Below, in pieces: positions 52,107 through 59,384 of a DNA stretch of 64,000 nt (position 1 is its first letter; each line of letters begins with the position of its first letter). The position numbers were made by a program, and so were the translations under genes. This DNA is from Leisingera sp. ANG-M1. GTDB taxonomy: Bacteria > Pseudomonadota > Alphaproteobacteria > Rhodobacterales > Rhodobacteraceae. The notes beneath the pieces were generated by a model. That model saw nothing but the letters and a program-made list of their open reading frames with translations, searched no databases and was not told the origin of the DNA. The stretch lies in the NCBI RefSeq assembly GCF_000813745.1, contig NZ_JWLC01000006.1:1-64000 (forward strand). Reading direction: 5' to 3'.

Positions 52107-52171
52107 CGGGGTATTTGCGTCCAGAAAGAAGCCCGGGCCGGTCTGCTTCTTTCTGGTTCATAAATACCTCC
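52107..52171. repeat. Inverted pair of intergenic motif C
   Basis: GGTATTTGCGTCCAGAAAGA (52110-52129) and GCTTCTTTCTGGTTCATAAA (52145-52164, then TACC) form a long imperfect inverted repeat around a GCCCGGGCC core. The right arm matches 24560-24580 (GCTTCTTTCTGGTCTTAAATA). Confidence 0.6.
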
Positions 52172-52243
52172 GCTGCGCGCCAGCGCAGCGCCACGCCCAA
52201 CGGGAGCGGCGCATCTTTGATGCGCCTGCGACGGGCGGGAGCA
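52171..52243 (-). repeat. Intergenic repeat family A, reverse copy
   Basis: Reverse-oriented family A unit: CGCTGCGCGCCAGCGCAGCG, CACGCCCAACGGGAG, the GGCGCATC-TTT-GATGCGCC hairpin, and CTGCGACGGGCGGGAGC. It ends at the stop of the SDR gene, between convergent genes. Confidence 0.72.
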
Positions 52244-52244
52244 T

Positions 52245-52982
52245 TCAGCCGCGGCCGATATAGGGCATTTTGGTTGCCATCACGGTCATGAACTGCACGT
52301 TGGCCTCGAGCGGCAGATTGGCCATGTGCAGCACCGACCTTGCTGCGTCCCCGACCGCAAATGTATGCATCGGTTCACCACCCGGATTGGCTTCGGCGTG
52401 GCGCTGGCTCAGATCCTCGACCATTGGGGTCCTGGTGTTGCCAATGTCGATCTGGCCGCAAGCGATGTCAAAAGCGCGGCCGTCCAGCGACAGGCTTTTG
52501 GTAAGGCCGGTGACCGCTGCCTTGGTGGCTGCATAAGGCGCAGACTGCGGCCGCGGCACATGGGCGGCAATCGAGCCGTTGTTGATGATCCGCCCGCCTT
52601 GCGGCAATTGATGGCGCATTTGCCTGAAAGCAGCGCGAGCCGTCAGGAACATGCCAGTGAGGTTCACATTGACTGAAGCAAACCAATCCTCCAGCGGGAT
52701 CTCGTCGATCAGCCCCGGCGGGGTGAAGATGCCCGCGTTGTTGAACAGCACATCCAGCCGCCCTGCCGCCGCCGCAAAGCTGTTCACTGAGTGGTCCACC
52801 GCCGCCGGATCGGTCACATCCAAGGGCAGCACATGGGCATTGGCAAAGCCGTCGGCGATGGTTTCCAGCACCTCCGCCCGGCGGGCTGCCAGCCCTACCT
52901 GCCAGCCTTCGGCCAGGAACAGTTCCGCAACCGCGCGGCCGATGCCGGAACTGGCGCCGGTAATCAGGATAGATTGGCTCAT
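52245..52982 (-). CDS. Short-chain dehydrogenase/reductase
   Basis: Classical SDR, 245 residues. The NAD(P)-binding loop is TGASSGIGRAVAE, the structural motif is LFNNAGIFTPP, and the active site is Ser in NGSIAAHVPRPQSAPYAATKAA with Tyr and Lys spaced YAATK. ARRAEV after beta-2 may favour NADP. It overlaps the upstream helicase gene by 4 bases (ATGA), so the two are translationally coupled although their functions seem unrelated. Substrate unknown. Confidence 0.9.
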   Translation of the reverse strand: MSQSILITGASSGIGRAVAELFLAEGWQVGLAARRAEVLETIADGFANAHVLPLDVTDPAAVDHSVNSFAAAAGRLDVLFNNAGIFTPPGLIDEIPLEDWFASVNVNLTGMFLTARAAFRQMRHQLPQGGRIINNGSIAAHVPRPQSAPYAATKAAVTGLTKSLSLDGRAFDIACGQIDIGNTRTPMVEDLSQRHAEANPGGEPMHTFAVGDAARSVLHMANLPLEANVQFMTVMATKMPYIGRG

Positions 52983-54517
52983 GCGGGACTGTCCTCTTGT
53001 GCTTCCAGGGTCAGCGCGGCAGCAGACAGCGCTTTCAAGTCATCCACCGGCAGCGGGCCCGAGGGTTTCGCCAGCCGGTTGCGAACCACCCAGATCAGCC
53101 GTTCCTGGGCCCGGGTGATCGCCACATAGGCCAGCCGTTTCCACAACGGCTGCCCCGCCTCGACCCGCCCCATGCGGGCAGCAGCATAGATGTCAGGGGC
53201 AAAGACCTGCGCGGTGTCCCATTGCGAGCCCTGCGCCTTGTGAATGGTCACCGCCGCACCATGCAGGAAGGCTGCGCCCATGCGGGCGGCATAGGGGATG
53301 AAGGGCTCTTCCTCGTCGGGCTTTTCAATCTTCACAATCGAGGCGGCTGAGACCTGCGGATCCTCGGCCCCCATCACGTGCAACCGCGAAAACCCGGGCT
53401 TGCGGCCGGGGCCGAGAAAGATCACCTGGGCGCCCTTGATCAGCCCCCGGGCCTCAAGGTCCAGGCGTTTTTTGCGGTGCTTCAGCGGAAGCTCGATACC
53501 GTCGCAGATCAGCGGCTCGCCCGCGATCAACTCGTCCTCCGGGGCGCCATAGACGCTGCGGAAAGCGTTGATCAGCCGGATGCGGGTGTTGTTGCGCCAG
53601 ACCAGCACCGGCGAGCGCGCCATCAGGTCGACCTCAACACGCTGCCCCCAGACTACCCGGTCGTCGCGCCGGGCGGTGTCCTCGACCATACGCTCAAAGT
53701 CCTCGAACCCCAGCTGCGGATCGGCCAGCGCATGGGCCAAGTCGAGGATCGGGTTGCCCGCCTCCTGCCGGTGGATCCGGTTCAGGATCAGGCGGCGCGG
53801 CTCGGGCAGCGCGTCAAACACCATTGAGCCGGACTGGTTCACCGGTGCCAGCTGCGCCGGGTCGCCGAACAGGATGAGATTGGGGAAAATCTCTTTCAGG
53901 TCCTCGAACTGGCGGTCGTCCAGCATCGAGGCCTCATCGACAAAGCCGATGTCCAGCGGCTCCTCGCGCCGTTTCCAGCCGGTGATAAAGTCGGAACCCC
54001 TCAGGCCTGCAGCCGCCAGAGCGCCAGGAATAGACTTATTCTTTTCATAAAACGCGGCAGCGCGGGCCAGGGCTTCTTCGGTCAGCCCCTCGATCTCGGG
54101 CTGGTCGCCCTGCCCCGCCAGCCATTCGGCAATCTTCTCGAACTCGGGATCATAGACCGGCGTGTAGAGAATGCGGTGAATGGTGGTGGCCGGCACCCCG
54201 CGCAACCGCAGCACGCTGGCTGCCTTGTTGGTGGGCGCCAGGATTGCCAGCGTGCGGCGGTCGTCGCCCTTCTTGCGGCTTTCATAATCGCCGGAGACGA
54301 CCTCGACACCCGCCTGCTCCAGCGCCTTGTAAAGTTCAGCCAGCAGCAATGTCTTGCCCGAGCCTGCCTTGCCGATCACGGCCATCACCCCGGCATCGCC
54401 GCGGGGCGGGTGTAAGAGCCCGTCATCAAGGTCTACCCCCGCCTTGTGCAGGAGCTCGGTCACGCTGTCAAAAGCAGTGGCCTGGTCATCGGAAAACTGT
54501 ACGGGCAGAGCTGTCAT
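52979..54517 (-). CDS. RecD-like ATP-dependent DNA helicase
   Basis: A 512-residue superfamily 1 helicase. Walker A is GKAGSGKTLLLAEL, motif Ia ILAPTNKAASVLRLRG, motif II GFVDEASMLDD, motif III LFGDPAQLAPV, and motifs V/VI HKAQGSQWDTAQVFAP and YVAITRAQERLIWV. It resembles RecD/Pif1-type helicases that act alone in Rhodobacterales, not the RecBCD subunit, because recB and recC are not nearby. It is unfused to a nuclease. Confidence 0.9.
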   Translation of the reverse strand: MTALPVQFSDDQATAFDSVTELLHKAGVDLDDGLLHPPRGDAGVMAVIGKAGSGKTLLLAELYKALEQAGVEVVSGDYESRKKGDDRRTLAILAPTNKAASVLRLRGVPATTIHRILYTPVYDPEFEKIAEWLAGQGDQPEIEGLTEEALARAAAFYEKNKSIPGALAAAGLRGSDFITGWKRREEPLDIGFVDEASMLDDRQFEDLKEIFPNLILFGDPAQLAPVNQSGSMVFDALPEPRRLILNRIHRQEAGNPILDLAHALADPQLGFEDFERMVEDTARRDDRVVWGQRVEVDLMARSPVLVWRNNTRIRLINAFRSVYGAPEDELIAGEPLICDGIELPLKHRKKRLDLEARGLIKGAQVIFLGPGRKPGFSRLHVMGAEDPQVSAASIVKIEKPDEEEPFIPYAARMGAAFLHGAAVTIHKAQGSQWDTAQVFAPDIYAAARMGRVEAGQPLWKRLAYVAITRAQERLIWVVRNRLAKPSGPLPVDDLKALSAAALTLEAQEDSPA

Positions 54518-54580
54518 GGCGCGACCCTACAGGCGGCGGGCCGGGTCCGCCAGTGGATCCGGCCCCTTGCGTATGCCTTA

Positions 54581-55222
54581 TCAGGCAGTCAGTGCCATCG
54601 GGGCAGTTTCACCCGCGCTTCCGAATGAGCGGTTGAACCACAACTGCGACACTTCCGGAGAGATCCCGGCCTTTCTGGACACGTTCAAATAGGTCTCTTC
54701 GGCATACTCCCAGTATCCCATACAGATCGGGTTGCGCCCGCTGCCTTGGCTGCTGACGATCTCCGGACCGAAGCCGAGGATGCGGAACGCCCGGGCCGTG
54801 TGCCGGTAGAACACCGCCGTGTAATGGGGTATGTCGAAATTCCGCATGATCTCCAGGCTGCCCAGCATCAGCCCAGCCGCGATCTTCCCATGCGCCTGCC
54901 GGGACAGACAGAACCGGGTGCATTCCCAGATCAGCGGGCTGCAGACCGGGACGCCGTTGCACAGATCCAAAAACACCTCATTCACCATCACCCGCCCAGT
55001 TGTCGGCAGAAACCGCATCGAACCGCCATGGCTGCCGTCGGGCATCTCCCAGATCATGTAAAGCGGGTCCAGCTCGTCGTACTGATCCCGCTCTTCGCCG
55101 CGGGTGTTCACATGCACATCCCAGCCGAGCCGGGTCTTGAACTGATCCGCCCGGTCCCGGAACATCGATTGCGTCAAGTCAGCATAATTGTGAAGATCAT
55201 GGCCATAAACATAGCGCAGCAT
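54581..55222 (-). CDS. luxI: LuxI-family acyl-homoserine-lactone synthase
   Basis: A 213-residue AHL synthase. Family-invariant residues are present: R24, F28, W34, E44, D46, D49, R70, F84, E100 and R103, in DQFKTRLGWDV, ERDQYDELDP, SMRFLPTTGR and WECTRFCLS. It makes an N-acyl homoserine lactone from SAM and acyl-ACP or -CoA; the acyl chain cannot be read. It lies 95 bases after luxR with a weak lux-box-like sequence between. The C-terminus (EVSQLWFNRSF) is longer than some homologs. Confidence 0.93.
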   Translation of the reverse strand: MLRYVYGHDLHNYADLTQSMFRDRADQFKTRLGWDVHVNTRGEERDQYDELDPLYMIWEMPDGSHGGSMRFLPTTGRVMVNEVFLDLCNGVPVCSPLIWECTRFCLSRQAHGKIAAGLMLGSLEIMRNFDIPHYTAVFYRHTARAFRILGFGPEIVSSQGSGRNPICMGYWEYAEETYLNVSRKAGISPEVSQLWFNRSFGSAGETAPMALTA

Positions 55223-55248
55223 GGTTTAGTCCCCTTTTGGTAGAAAAG

Positions 55249-55268
55249 AGGGTAAATCATACTACCTT
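55249..55268 (-). promoter_or_regulatory. Weak lux-box-like dyad upstream of luxI
   Basis: In the luxI sense AAGGTAGTATGATTTACCCT spans 20 bases with a dyad GGTA/TACC, 27 bases before the luxI ATG. It is a poor match to known lux boxes, but its length, dyad and place fit. Confidence 0.3.
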
Positions 55269-55317
55269 TGAGCATATTAACCGAGATACATAACAACCCT
55301 AGACTGCATGGACGCCG

Positions 55318-56037
55318 TCAAACCACAATCAAACCAAGACTTAAGGCCCGCGCAATTGCATGTGTTGTATTGATCGCGCCCAGCTTGAACCGGGCGCTTT
55401 CAATGTAGACGCGTAAAGTGTGCTCGGAAATGGACAGCGTTTCCGCGACCTGCGCGCGGCTATAGCCGATCGCGAGCAGCGTCAGGGCATCAATTTCACG
55501 CGGCGACAAAGGCTGCGTATGCTCGGCATTGCGGGACGGCCCCAGCTCCAGCACCCTTCGGTTGAAGTAATGCGCCATCAGAATGAAATCGCGGCTGTGC
55601 TTCTCGGTGATCTTTTCCCAGGTTGCGTCGTCGCAGTTGTGGCTGACGGTAAACAGCGCGAACTGCCCGTTCGGACCGCGGATGGGAATGGCATAACCCT
55701 GATTGCCAACCCCATGCTCCAGCGCATCTTTCAGGAACTCCCGGGCCGGTTTCGGTGACCAGTCCAGCCGCTTCCAGTCCACCGGATGGAAACGCTGATA
55801 ACAGCCCAGAACCACCGGATCGACCCGCGAGTACGCCTTATCTATATAACGTTTTGTCCATTCCTCGGAGTAGGACCCGAAGTAGTAGTGGTTGCCGGCC
55901 GTTTCGACCCAAAGGTACATCGCATGATCAACGCCGAACCCCGCACAGACCTGTCTGATGATCTGATGCAGACCATCCAGGGTTCCGACGGCGTCGAGCG
56001 CCTCCAGAATGCGGTCCAGTTCTGCCTTGTGTGCCAT
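55318..56037 (-). CDS. luxR: LuxR-family quorum-sensing regulator
   Basis: A 239-residue regulator with an N-terminal autoinducer-binding domain (YSEEWTKRYIDKAYSRVDPVV...PVDWKRLDW; conserved Trp, Tyr, Asp) and a C-terminal LuxR helix-turn-helix (LSPREIDALTLLAIGYSRAQVAETLSISEHTLRVYIESARFKLGA). It precedes luxI on the same strand and should respond to its product. About 350 bases lie between it and ccr. Confidence 0.93.
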   Translation of the reverse strand: MAHKAELDRILEALDAVGTLDGLHQIIRQVCAGFGVDHAMYLWVETAGNHYYFGSYSEEWTKRYIDKAYSRVDPVVLGCYQRFHPVDWKRLDWSPKPAREFLKDALEHGVGNQGYAIPIRGPNGQFALFTVSHNCDDATWEKITEKHSRDFILMAHYFNRRVLELGPSRNAEHTQPLSPREIDALTLLAIGYSRAQVAETLSISEHTLRVYIESARFKLGAINTTHAIARALSLGLIVV

Positions 56038-56246
56038 TATCGCATACCGTTGTATCCAAGTCCCGGGGTAGCGGGGCGCAACGCAACCTGCAAGGTTTCA
56101 TTAAGCCGCCTTACCACCGTTTGCCGGTTCTTTTGCAGTGCCGGCCTCCCTTGGGTCAATGACAACCTCTGGCATTCCTGAAGATTATTTTCGGTCACTA
56201 AGCTTAAGCGGGAGTGTTAATTTAAGTGCGCGCCTATAGCCATAAA

Positions 56247-56294
56247 AGCCGGATTTATCACCGGCTTGCCCTCCCTTGAAAAGCAAAGGGCAAG
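56247..56294. other. Structured non-coding stretch upstream of luxR
   Basis: The 357-base gap 56038-56394 holds no gene I can support. It contains AGCCGG/CCGGCT (56247-56266) and a perfect CTTGCCCT/AGGGCAAG stem (56265-56294) that overlap by two bases and so could exclude each other, plus AT-rich sequence and the ccr terminator. A small RNA or luxR leader control is possible; no promoter is certain. Confidence 0.4.
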
Positions 56295-56328
56295 AGGGAA
56301 AAACAGCGAAAAAGATAAAATTATAAAC

Positions 56329-56363
56329 AAAAATTCCCGCGAACCGCTCCTGCGATTCGCGGG
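56329..56363 (-). terminator. Terminator after ccr
   Basis: CCCGCGAA (56336-56343) and TTCGCGGG (56356-56363) form an eight-base stem. In the reverse sense it is followed by AATTTTTGTTT (56325-56335). It lies 32 bases beyond the ccr stop. Confidence 0.85.
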
Positions 56364-56394
56364 TTGTTTCCTCTCAGGCAAATTCGCCTGAAAA

Positions 56395-57681
56395 TTAGCT
56401 GCCGGCGTCCAGCACGTCCTGCAGGGTGCGCAGGCCGGTTTTCGGCGCCTGTACCAGCACCGACATGTTGCCCGGCAGGTGCTCGTTCCGGCGCATCTTC
56501 ATATGCGCTTCCGGCAGGTCAGCCCAGGTGAAGACTTCCGACATGCAGGGGTCCAGACGGCGCTCGACCATCAGCTGGTTGGCTGCCGACGCCTGCTTCA
56601 GGTGGGCAAAGTGCGAGCCCTGCAGGCGCTTCTGGTGCATCCACATGTAGCGCACGTCGAAGGTCAGGTTATAACCGGTGGTGCCGGCGCAGATCACAAC
56701 CATGCCGCCCTTCTTCACCACGAAGGTGGAGACCGGGAAGGTGCTTTCGCCCGGGTGCTCGAACACCATGTCGACGTTCACGCCCTTGCCGGTAATGTCC
56801 CAGATCGCCTTGCCGAACTTGCGGGCTTCCTTGAACCACTCGGCATATTCCGGGGTGTTGACCGTGGGCAGCTGGCCCCAGCAGTTGAAGTCTTTGCGGT
56901 TCAGAACGCCCTTGGCGCCCAGGCCCATGACAAAGTCGCGCTTGCTTTCGTCCGAGATCACGCCGATGGCGTTGGCGCCGGCGGTGTTGATCAGCTGGAT
57001 CGCATAAGACCCCAGGCCGCCCGAGGCGCCCCAGACCAGAACGTTCTGGCCCGGCTTCAGGTCATGCGGCTCGTGGCCGAACAGCATCCGGTAGGCGGTG
57101 GCCAGGGTCAGCGTGTAGCAGGCGGCCTCTTCCCAGGTCAGGTGCTTGGGGCGCGGCATCAGCTGCTGGGCCTGAACATTGGTGAACTGGGCGAACGAGC
57201 CGTCCGGAGTCTCATAGCCCCAGATGCGCTGGCTGTTGGAATACATCGGGTCGCCGCCGTTGCAATGCTCGTCGTCGCCGTCGTCCTGGTTGCAGTGGAT
57301 GACAACCTCGTCGCCAACCTTCCAGCGGGTCACTTTGGAGCCCACCGCCCAGACGATGCCAGCCGCGTCGGAACCGGCAATGTGATAGGGCTGCTTGTGG
57401 ACGTCGAACATGCTGATCGGAATGCCAAGCGAAGCCCACACGCCATTGTAGTTGACGCCGGCCGCCATCACCAGAACCAGCACCTCGTGGCTGTCGAGCT
57501 CGGGCACATCAACGACTTCGACCTGCATTGCCTTATCCGGCTCGCCCTGGCGCTCCTGGCGGATGGCCCAAGCGTACATTTTCTTGGGCACATAGCCCAT
57601 CGGCGGGATTTCCCCAACCTCATAGAGATCTTTCTCGGGCGCCTCGTACGACATGACGTCAGTCTGGGTGTCCAAAGCCAT
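56395..57681 (-). CDS. ccr: Crotonyl-CoA carboxylase/reductase
   Basis: Key enzyme of the ethylmalonyl-CoA pathway, 428 residues: it reduces crotonyl-CoA with NADPH and fixes CO2 to give ethylmalonyl-CoA. An MDR-fold protein with VMAAGVNYNGVWASLG near the N-terminus, LVWGASGGLGSYAIQLINTAGANAIGVIS as NADP site and DMVFEHPGESTFPVSTFVVKKGG. The stretch WGYETPDGSFAQF is typical of Ccr. AAAGGAGG precedes the start. Downstream in the pathway, ecm lies 1.7 kb away on the other strand. Confidence 0.96.
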   Translation of the reverse strand: MALDTQTDVMSYEAPEKDLYEVGEIPPMGYVPKKMYAWAIRQERQGEPDKAMQVEVVDVPELDSHEVLVLVMAAGVNYNGVWASLGIPISMFDVHKQPYHIAGSDAAGIVWAVGSKVTRWKVGDEVVIHCNQDDGDDEHCNGGDPMYSNSQRIWGYETPDGSFAQFTNVQAQQLMPRPKHLTWEEAACYTLTLATAYRMLFGHEPHDLKPGQNVLVWGASGGLGSYAIQLINTAGANAIGVISDESKRDFVMGLGAKGVLNRKDFNCWGQLPTVNTPEYAEWFKEARKFGKAIWDITGKGVNVDMVFEHPGESTFPVSTFVVKKGGMVVICAGTTGYNLTFDVRYMWMHQKRLQGSHFAHLKQASAANQLMVERRLDPCMSEVFTWADLPEAHMKMRRNEHLPGNMSVLVQAPKTGLRTLQDVLDAGS

Positions 57682-57752
57682 GATGGCCTCCTTTGTGTCC
57701 TAGTTTTGCCGCGGTGCAGAATCGCAGCGGTTACCTAGGGAATAGGATTGAG

Positions 57753-57771
57753 GAGGTAATATTGCAACCTC
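57753..57771. promoter_or_regulatory. Palindromic element upstream of ccr
   Basis: GAGGT (57753-57757) and ACCTC (57767-57771) flank AATATTGCA. In the ccr sense it reads TTGCAATATTACC, which resembles TTGCAGTTTAC at the ecm promoter. A shared regulator of ethylmalonyl-CoA genes is possible. Confidence 0.35.
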
Positions 57772-57792
57772 TTTTGCGCTCTCTTGGTAATT

Positions 57793-59211
57793 TTATAACC
57801 CTGCAGATGCAGCATCACCCTTAGCAGGTGCAGAAAAATCCTCTGCTGCACTGTCCTCCGGCAGCAGGTGGCGGATGGAGTTTGCATAGAAGTCCAACAG
57901 ATCGCGGCGTGCCTCAACCGGGGTGAAACGGCCGTTTGCCTCGGTGATCAGCCCGCGCCGCTGCAACTGGCGCAGCCCAACCTCGGCGGTATAGGCCCGG
58001 TTTTCCTGTGGTATGTGGACATGGGCCATCGGCATCGCCGCGATCAGCGCATCCAGCCGGTGCTCAATCGCGGAGCGGCTGAGACCGCCGTGGCGCTGCA
58101 GGATGGCGGCAATCAGCGGCACCGGCAGCACTGGCACAATGCCGCTGATCCGTTCCATCAGCTCCCGCGCCAGCGGCTTGGTGATATCCCCTTCCTGCCC
58201 GGCATCGAATCCCGCCAGGCTGAGGGGGCGGCCGAAATTCACTGCCGCATAGCCCGAGCGGTGGTAGCGCCCGGTCATCCACAGCCACAGCTGCCGCAGC
58301 AGCCGCAACGCCACCAGGCCGATACGGGCGCGGAACCGCCGCTCGCCGGCCTTGGCGGCGGAGGTCAGGATCCTGTCTTCCAGCACCCGGTCGTAGTTCA
58401 GCGCCACCGGCACAAAGACCACATCGCGCCCCTCCGGGTCATAGCCCTCGACGATGTATTTCAGCAGGCCTAGCTTGGCCGGGGCAAGCGCACCATCCAG
58501 GCTTAACCCGCCTTCGGGAAACATCGCCTGGGTTGACCCGCCCCGCGTCGCCAGCCGGACATAGGCCGCCAGAACCCTGCGGTAGAGGTCATTGCGCGAG
58601 CGGCGGCGGATGAAATAGGCCCCCATCGCCCGGATCAGCCGGCTGAGCGGCCAGACACGCGCCCACTCCCCCACCGCATAAGACAGCGCTGAGCGGTCTG
58701 CAGCCAAATAGGTCACCAGCACGTAGTCCATGTTGGAGCGATGGTTCATCACAAAGACCACGGTGGCATTCGGATCAATCGCCTGCAGCGCCGCCTCGTC
58801 CTGATGGCCCAGCCGCACCCGGTAGACCGCATTGGACAAGAGCCGCGCCGCCCGGATGGCAAAGCTAAAATAGGCGAAAGCCGAAAACCCCGGCACGATC
58901 TCGCGCGCGTAGCGGCGCACCTGTTCAAAGGCCACGTTTTCAGGGATGCCTTCAGCCGCCGCATGATCCACCGCAGCCTGTGTCACTTGCGGATCATGGA
59001 TCAGCCTTTGGATCATGTCGTGGCGCCGGGCCAGCTTGAACGGCTCAATCGGCCGTTCCAGCCGCTGGTTCAGCCGCGCCACGGCCCGCTCCAGCCGCCG
59101 CCGGAAGAACCAGCGCACCGAGGGGAACAGGAAATGCGAGGCAAAGGTCACCGCGGCAAAGCCCAGGATCAGCACAAAGAGCCACAGCGGAAGTTCCACG
59201 GTTTGCGTCAT
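57793..59211 (-). CDS. Glycerol-3-phosphate/1-acylglycerol-3-phosphate acyltransferase-like protein
   Basis: A 472-residue membrane-associated acyltransferase. An N-terminal membrane segment (LWLFVLILGFAAVTFASHFLF) is followed by the HX4D box (NHRSNMDY), the second box GAYFIRR, and FPEGGLSLDG, then PVALNYDRV. Length and motifs fit PlsB-like/LPA acyltransferase family members annotated in Rhodobacterales, rather than the short PlsC. It probably acts in phospholipid synthesis. It lies between ccr and ecm; linkage to their pathway is positional. Confidence 0.88.
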   Translation of the reverse strand: MTQTVELPLWLFVLILGFAAVTFASHFLFPSVRWFFRRRLERAVARLNQRLERPIEPFKLARRHDMIQRLIHDPQVTQAAVDHAAAEGIPENVAFEQVRRYAREIVPGFSAFAYFSFAIRAARLLSNAVYRVRLGHQDEAALQAIDPNATVVFVMNHRSNMDYVLVTYLAADRSALSYAVGEWARVWPLSRLIRAMGAYFIRRRSRNDLYRRVLAAYVRLATRGGSTQAMFPEGGLSLDGALAPAKLGLLKYIVEGYDPEGRDVVFVPVALNYDRVLEDRILTSAAKAGERRFRARIGLVALRLLRQLWLWMTGRYHRSGYAAVNFGRPLSLAGFDAGQEGDITKPLARELMERISGIVPVLPVPLIAAILQRHGGLSRSAIEHRLDALIAAMPMAHVHIPQENRAYTAEVGLRQLQRRGLITEANGRFTPVEARRDLLDFYANSIRHLLPEDSAAEDFSAPAKGDAASAGL

Positions 59212-59305
59212 ATTATGAACCTTGCGTGAGGCCTGCGGGCATTACAAGCGCGCAGGCGGCAGAGGTCTCCCCACCGCAAAGGCGGAATTGCCGCAACGCA
59301 GCGAA

Positions 59306-59334
59306 TTGACACGGGTTTAAAATTGCAGTTTACA
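59306..59334 (+). promoter_or_regulatory. Candidate promoter of ecm
   Basis: TTGACA (59306-59311) and TTTACA (59329-59334) have 17-base spacing in the 173-base divergent gap and lie about 50 bases before the ecm start. The -10 overlaps TTGCAGTTTAC (59323-59333), similar to an element before ccr. Confidence 0.5.
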
Positions 59335-59384
59335 TCTGCCTGACGAAATAAAATTACCGCCACACTGACTCGCGAGGCCCGCTC

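Noticed and set aside
52979-54517. RecD-like helicase as part of a phage-defence island
   Set aside because: There is no nuclease, methylase, toxin or other defence gene nearby. Stand-alone RecD-like helicases are ordinary in this group.
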